The position numbers and the translations under genes were made by a program. The notes beneath the pieces were generated by a model. That model did no database searches. It was not told the origin of the DNA and was given only the letters and a program-made list of their open reading frames with translations. 9,235 nucleotides of DNA from an uncultured Rubrobacteraceae bacterium (GTDB lineage Bacteria > Actinomycetota > Rubrobacteria > Rubrobacterales > Rubrobacteraceae): contig CADCUW010000671.1 of the NCBI GenBank assembly GCA_902805985.1, positions 1 through 9,235 on the forward strand. The letters run 5' to 3'. Each line of letters starts with the position of its first letter. Position 1 is the stretch's first letter. Positions 6,618 through 9,235 of this stretch are shown piece after piece.

Positions 6618-6925
6618 GACCCGGACCCCCTGTTGCGTTGTTTGCGTTGCCGAAGCTGGCCCATATTGCCACGGGCCGTCGCCCCGGACACCTAGCTTTT
6701 CGGGTGGTCCTGCGCAGGGTGTTGGCGTCGGATAGACGGCCCTGGTCGGCCCATGCGCCCCACGCATCACGGCCAGGTCTCGTCGCAATCCGCCGAGCCA
6801 ACCGCCCTGGAGTCCATACCCTCGAACTTGTAACCTGATGCCCAGAACCCGAAGCCTCTACAATGCCCCCTATCGTCGGCGTCGGAGAGAGTGGAGGAGC
6901 GCGGTGACCGGGGGACCCGAGCAGC
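6618..6925. other. 308-bp intergenic region between divergent genes
   Basis: This stretch separates the start of the isomerase-like gene (- strand) from the YbhN-like gene (+ strand), so it should hold promoters for both. No protein is credible in it. Visible are an imperfect hairpin at 6741-6777 (CCTGG/CCAGG outside, ATGCG/CGCAT around a CCCCA loop), a TACAAT hexamer at 6859-6864 that would serve as a + strand -10 (no good -35 at 16-18 bp), and a strong GGAGGAG ribosome site at 6893-6899. No - strand promoter stood out. Confidence 0.5.
6859..6864 (+). promoter_or_regulatory. Possible -10 element for the YbhN-like gene
   Basis: TACAAT matches 5 of 6 bases of TATAAT in a GC-rich surrounding, about 65 bp upstream of the gene start. 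No convincing -35 lies at the proper distance; TTGTAA at 6828-6833 is 25 bp away, which is too far. Confidence 0.3.
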
Positions 6926-6936
6926 TTGTCGCGTAG
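6893..6936 (+). other. Ribosome site plus 10-codon frame overlapping the YbhN-like start
   Basis: GGAGGAG (6893-6899) is 4 nt before GTG 6904, which opens a frame reading MTGGPEQLVA and stopping at TAG 6934-6936, just past the TTG start of the membrane protein at 6926. Either it is a coupling leader peptide, or a one-base change has shifted the true start of the membrane protein (without it the product would read MTGGPEQLSRRAVLW). Confidence 0.35.
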
Positions 6937-7990
6937 GGCGGTTTTGTGGGCCCTCGCCTACCTGGCTTCGGCCGGCCTCGCGCTGCACCTGGTGCTGCCG
7001 CAACTACCCGGCATCCGGCGCTCTTTGGGCCTCGTCGCGGGCTCCTCTGGGCCGCTGCTCGTGGCGGCTCTCGGGGCGATTCTGGCGAGCTTTCTCTGCT
7101 ACGGGGAACTCCTGGGACGCTCGGCGGGGGCAGCGGCGGGTTTCGGGGCCTCGATCAAACGCCGGAGGCGCAGGGGCCTGGGCCGCTTCTTCACCCTGCG
7201 CCTGGCGGTCGTCATCCACGGCGCCTATAGGGTGTTGCCAGGCGGCGGCGGGGCGTCGGCCGCCGTCACCTACGGGGCCCTGCGCAACCGCGGACTCCAG
7301 CCCGCGAAGGTGGGCCTCGCGGTCGCCACGATGGGGGCCCTCATCTACGTCGCCCTGGGCGTCTGGCTTCTGCTCTCCTTGCTCTACCTCGTCCTGGACC
7401 GTGAGCTCAACCGCCTCGCCACCGTGGGGGCGCTGCTGCTCCTCGCCCTTACCCTGGCGGCCTTCGTGGCGGCCTTCGTCGCCCAGCGCCGGCCCAAAGC
7501 CGTCCGCAGGGTCCTCTCCGGCGTCCTGTACGGGGTAGTACGCCCCTTCCTGCGCCGGCGCTGGTCCCGCCGGAAGACGGAGGCCTGGTCCCAGAGGGTT
7601 GTAACGTGGCTCAGGGACGAGGTGAAGGTGCTTCGGGATCAGCTCCTCGGCAATCCCAGGCGGGCGCTACAGCTCGGCGCCCTCGCGCTGGGCTACTGGG
7701 CCTTCGACGCGCTGTGCCTGATCGTCGTCTTCCTCGCACTGGGGGTGGGATTCCAGCCGGTCGAACTCCTCGTGGCCTACGGGGTTGCGACCGCGTTCGG
7801 CAACCTGCCCATCACGCCGGGAGGTCTCGGGACCTTCGAGGCCGCCATGCTCGGCACTTTGGCCCTCCTGGGCTACGGTCCCGACGCCGCCATCGCCGTG
7901 CTCGGCTACCGCCTCTTCAACTTCTGGCTCCCCATCCCCCTGGCCGTGCTCCTCTACCCCACCCTGAGGTTCGGGGCCCGTCCCGGCTGA
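6926..7990 (+). CDS. UPF0104 / LPG-synthase-TM (YbhN-type) membrane protein, flippase-like
   Basis: Polytopic inner-membrane protein of 354 residues in the family that forms the membrane half of lysylphosphatidylglycerol synthase (MprF), where it flips lipids; the stand-alone members have mostly unknown roles. Seen: an N-terminal hydrophobic helix (AVLWALAYLASAGLALHLV), several further membrane segments, the mid-protein PGGGGASAAVTYGALRNRGL motif, a basic cytoplasmic loop (RPFLRRRWSRRKTEAWSQ), and the C-terminal family signature NLPITPGGLGTFEAAML (from N293) followed by GYRLFNFWLPIPLAVLLYP. There is no C-terminal aminoacyl-transferase domain, so it does not make LPG itself. Start: TTG 6926, 10 nt after GGGGGA. 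A better ribosome site and GTG lie upstream at 6893-6906 but one base out of frame. It is followed 69 bp later by the peptidase gene. Confidence 0.87.
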   Translation: MSRRAVLWALAYLASAGLALHLVLPQLPGIRRSLGLVAGSSGPLLVAALGAILASFLCYGELLGRSAGAAAGFGASIKRRRRRGLGRFFTLRLAVVIHGAYRVLPGGGGASAAVTYGALRNRGLQPAKVGLAVATMGALIYVALGVWLLLSLLYLVLDRELNRLATVGALLLLALTLAAFVAAFVAQRRPKAVRRVLSGVLYGVVRPFLRRRWSRRKTEAWSQRVVTWLRDEVKVLRDQLLGNPRRALQLGALALGYWAFDALCLIVVFLALGVGFQPVELLVAYGVATAFGNLPITPGGLGTFEAAMLGTLALLGYGPDAAIAVLGYRLFNFWLPIPLAVLLYPTLRFGARPG

Positions 7991-8012
7991 CGCGGCCCCG
8001 CCCCGCGGCCCT

Positions 8013-8021
8013 TGCTATCAT
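8013..8021 (+). promoter_or_regulatory. Extended -10 promoter candidate for the peptidase gene
   Basis: TGCTATCAT contains an extended -10 (TG, one base, TATCAT; 5 of 6 to TATAAT), which can work without a -35. It is in the 69-bp gap after the membrane-protein gene and would give a leader of about 30 nt before GTG 8060. This suggests the peptidase has its own promoter in addition to any readthrough. Confidence 0.4.
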
Positions 8022-8059
8022 CGCCGCCACAGATCGTAAGAACCGGGAGGTATCGAGCC

Positions 8060-9235
8060 GTGACAGAACCCGAGACCAGGCCCTACGGCTCGTGGAGGTC
8101 CCCGATCTCCTCGGACCTTGTGGTCCAGAGCGCCGTCGGCCTGAAGAACACCGCCATCGACGGCGGTGACGTCTACTGGCTGGAGGGCCGGCCCGGCGAG
8201 GGGGGACGCGGCGTGATCGTCCACCGCTCTCCGGACGGCACGACGGCAGACGTCAACCCCCAGCCGTTCAACGCCCGTACCCGCGTCCACGAGTACGGCG
8301 GCGGGGACTTCCTGGTCCACGACGGCACGGTCTTCTTCTCGAACTTCGAGGATCAGAGGCTCTACTCGGCGGGCCCGGGCGCCGAACCGGAGCCGCTCAC
8401 GGCCGAGCCAGATCACCGCTACGCGGACATGGTCATGGACGGGACCAGAGGCCGCCTGGTCTCCGTGCGGGAGGACCACACAGGTGACGGAGAACCCGTC
8501 AACGAGATCGTCGGCATCGACCTTGCGGGCGGCGCGGAGCGGGTCCTCGTCTCCGGCAACGACTTCTACTCCTCCCCCCGCGTGAGCCCCGACGGACGGA
8601 GCCTGGCGTGGCTCGCCTGGAACCACCCGAACATGCCGTGGGACGGCACGGAGCTGTGGGTCGCCGACCTCGACGAGGACGGGATGCCGACCGGCGCGGA
8701 GCAGGTATCCGGAGGCCCCGACGAGTCGGTCTTCCAGCCGGAGTGGTCGCCGGACGGGACGCTCCACTTCGTCTCGGACCGGACCGGCTGGTGGAACCTG
8801 TACCGCTTGGGCGGGGGCGCGGTCGAGCCGCTCTGCCCGATGGAGGCCGAGTTCGGACGGCCGCAGTGGGCCTTCGGTATGTCCACCTACGCCTTTCTGT
8901 CGCCGACACGTATCGTCTGCGTCCCTATCGAGCGCGGCGTCTTCCGGCTCGCCATTCTGGACTCGGAGACCAAAGAGCTGGCCGGGGTAGAGACGCCGTA
9001 CTCGACCATCAGCTCCGTCCGAACGGACCCGGCCTCCGGCATTGTCCTGTTCCTCGCCGGCTCCGCGACGGAGCCCTCCTCCGTCGTCCGGCTGGACGCG
9101 GGGTCGGGCGGGCGTGAGGTGCTGCGGCGGTCGAGCGAACTCGGGGTGGACCCCGGCTACCTCTCCGTCCCCGAGACCGTCGAATGGGCGACGGAGGGGG
9201 GCCTGACGGCCCACGGCTTCTTCTACCCGCCGGCG
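8060..9235 (+). CDS. S9-family serine peptidase (prolyl oligopeptidase-like), N-terminal part, 3'-truncated
   Basis: The frame is open from GTG 8060 to the right edge: 392 residues with no stop. S9 peptidases cleave short peptides; a seven-bladed beta-propeller gates a C-terminal alpha/beta-hydrolase domain. Seen: an N-terminus typical of the dipeptidyl-aminopeptidase/acylaminoacyl-peptidase branch (YGSWRSPISSDLVVQ, then the family marker TRVHEYGGGDFLVHDG), and propeller repeats with PD40-type motifs such as SPRVSPDGRSLAWLAWNHPNMPW, QPEWSPDGTLHFVSDRTGWWNLYR and a later HGFFYPP that begins the link to the catalytic domain. The Ser/Asp/His triad would lie in the missing part, so activity cannot be confirmed. 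No signal peptide is visible, so it is probably cytoplasmic. GGGAGG (8045-8050) lies 9 nt before the start. It has no evident link to the neighbouring genes. Confidence 0.9.
   Translation, partial: MTEPETRPYGSWRSPISSDLVVQSAVGLKNTAIDGGDVYWLEGRPGEGGRGVIVHRSPDGTTADVNPQPFNARTRVHEYGGGDFLVHDGTVFFSNFEDQRLYSAGPGAEPEPLTAEPDHRYADMVMDGTRGRLVSVREDHTGDGEPVNEIVGIDLAGGAERVLVSGNDFYSSPRVSPDGRSLAWLAWNHPNMPWDGTELWVADLDEDGMPTGAEQVSGGPDESVFQPEWSPDGTLHFVSDRTGWWNLYRLGGGAVEPLCPMEAEFGRPQWAFGMSTYAFLSPTRIVCVPIERGVFRLAILDSETKELAGVETPYSTISSVRTDPASGIVLFLAGSATEPSSVVRLDAGSGGREVLRRSSELGVDPGYLSVPETVEWATEGGLTAHGFFYPPA

Noticed and set aside
5398..6801. 467-residue open frame on the - strand across the permease
   Set aside because: Very rich in Arg, Asp, Glu and His, and antisense to a clear YadH-type permease and overlapping the small isomerase-like gene in another frame.
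7992..8008. Terminator after the YbhN-like gene
   Set aside because: A short CGCGG/CCGCG stem exists, but the stretch is simply C/G-rich with no T-run and is followed at once by the extended -10 candidate.
8018..9214. 398-residue open frame on the - strand opposite the peptidase
   Set aside because: It is a GC-rich shadow of the + strand frame, which encodes a clear S9 propeller; the - strand product is Arg/Val/Gly-rich with no motifs.
1..9235. CRISPR arrays, tRNA or rRNA genes, intact insertion sequences
   Set aside because: No regularly spaced direct repeats, no tRNA-like cloverleaf with a TTC loop, no rRNA signature and no transposase motif were seen on either strand.

Overview
The window is GC-rich, ordinary-looking bacterial chromosome. 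Its genes are tightly packed, and it uses TTG and GTG starts and the ATA isoleucine codon unusually often for such GC-rich DNA. Together with the gene types this suggests a Gram-positive actinobacterium, possibly Rubrobacter or a relative. That placement is an inference from codon style, not from any marker gene.

Region 1 (1-3944, + strand) is the end of a sugar-utilisation operon. It holds the 3' end of a carbohydrate ABC transporter inner-membrane permease, a GH4 (MelA-like) NAD/Mn-dependent alpha-galactosidase, and a GH2 beta-galactosidase-type hydrolase. The layout fits import of a galactoside followed by hydrolysis in the cytoplasm. The GH4 gene appears to start at a non-canonical codon (ATC at 352, with a good Shine-Dalgarno), because every ATG/GTG/TTG start would remove its nucleotide-binding motif.

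Region 2 (3945-4612) is a 668-bp block with no credible protein gene. It is packed with short, mostly perfect stem-loops, a possible sigma70-like promoter and a perfect 20-bp palindrome. It is the least explained part of the window. It may be a large structured RNA, a remnant of one (for example a group II intron ribozyme), or a long 5' leader of the next operon.

Region 3 (4613-6297, + strand) is a two-gene ABC-2 exporter closely resembling the YadG (ATPase) / YadH (permease) pair, with the permease start overlapping the ATPase stop. Converging on it from the - strand is a small muconolactone-isomerase-like protein (6351-6608).

Region 4 (6618-9235, + strand) starts with a 308-bp intergenic stretch. 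It is followed by a polytopic membrane protein of the UPF0104 / LPG-synthase transmembrane (YbhN-type) family, then the N-terminal beta-propeller half of an S9-family (prolyl oligopeptidase-like) serine peptidase. The peptidase runs off the right edge before its catalytic domain.

I saw no tRNA, rRNA, CRISPR array, intact insertion sequence or phage gene. The best candidates for something undescribed are the structured non-coding block at 3945-4612 and the apparent ATC start of the GH4 gene.
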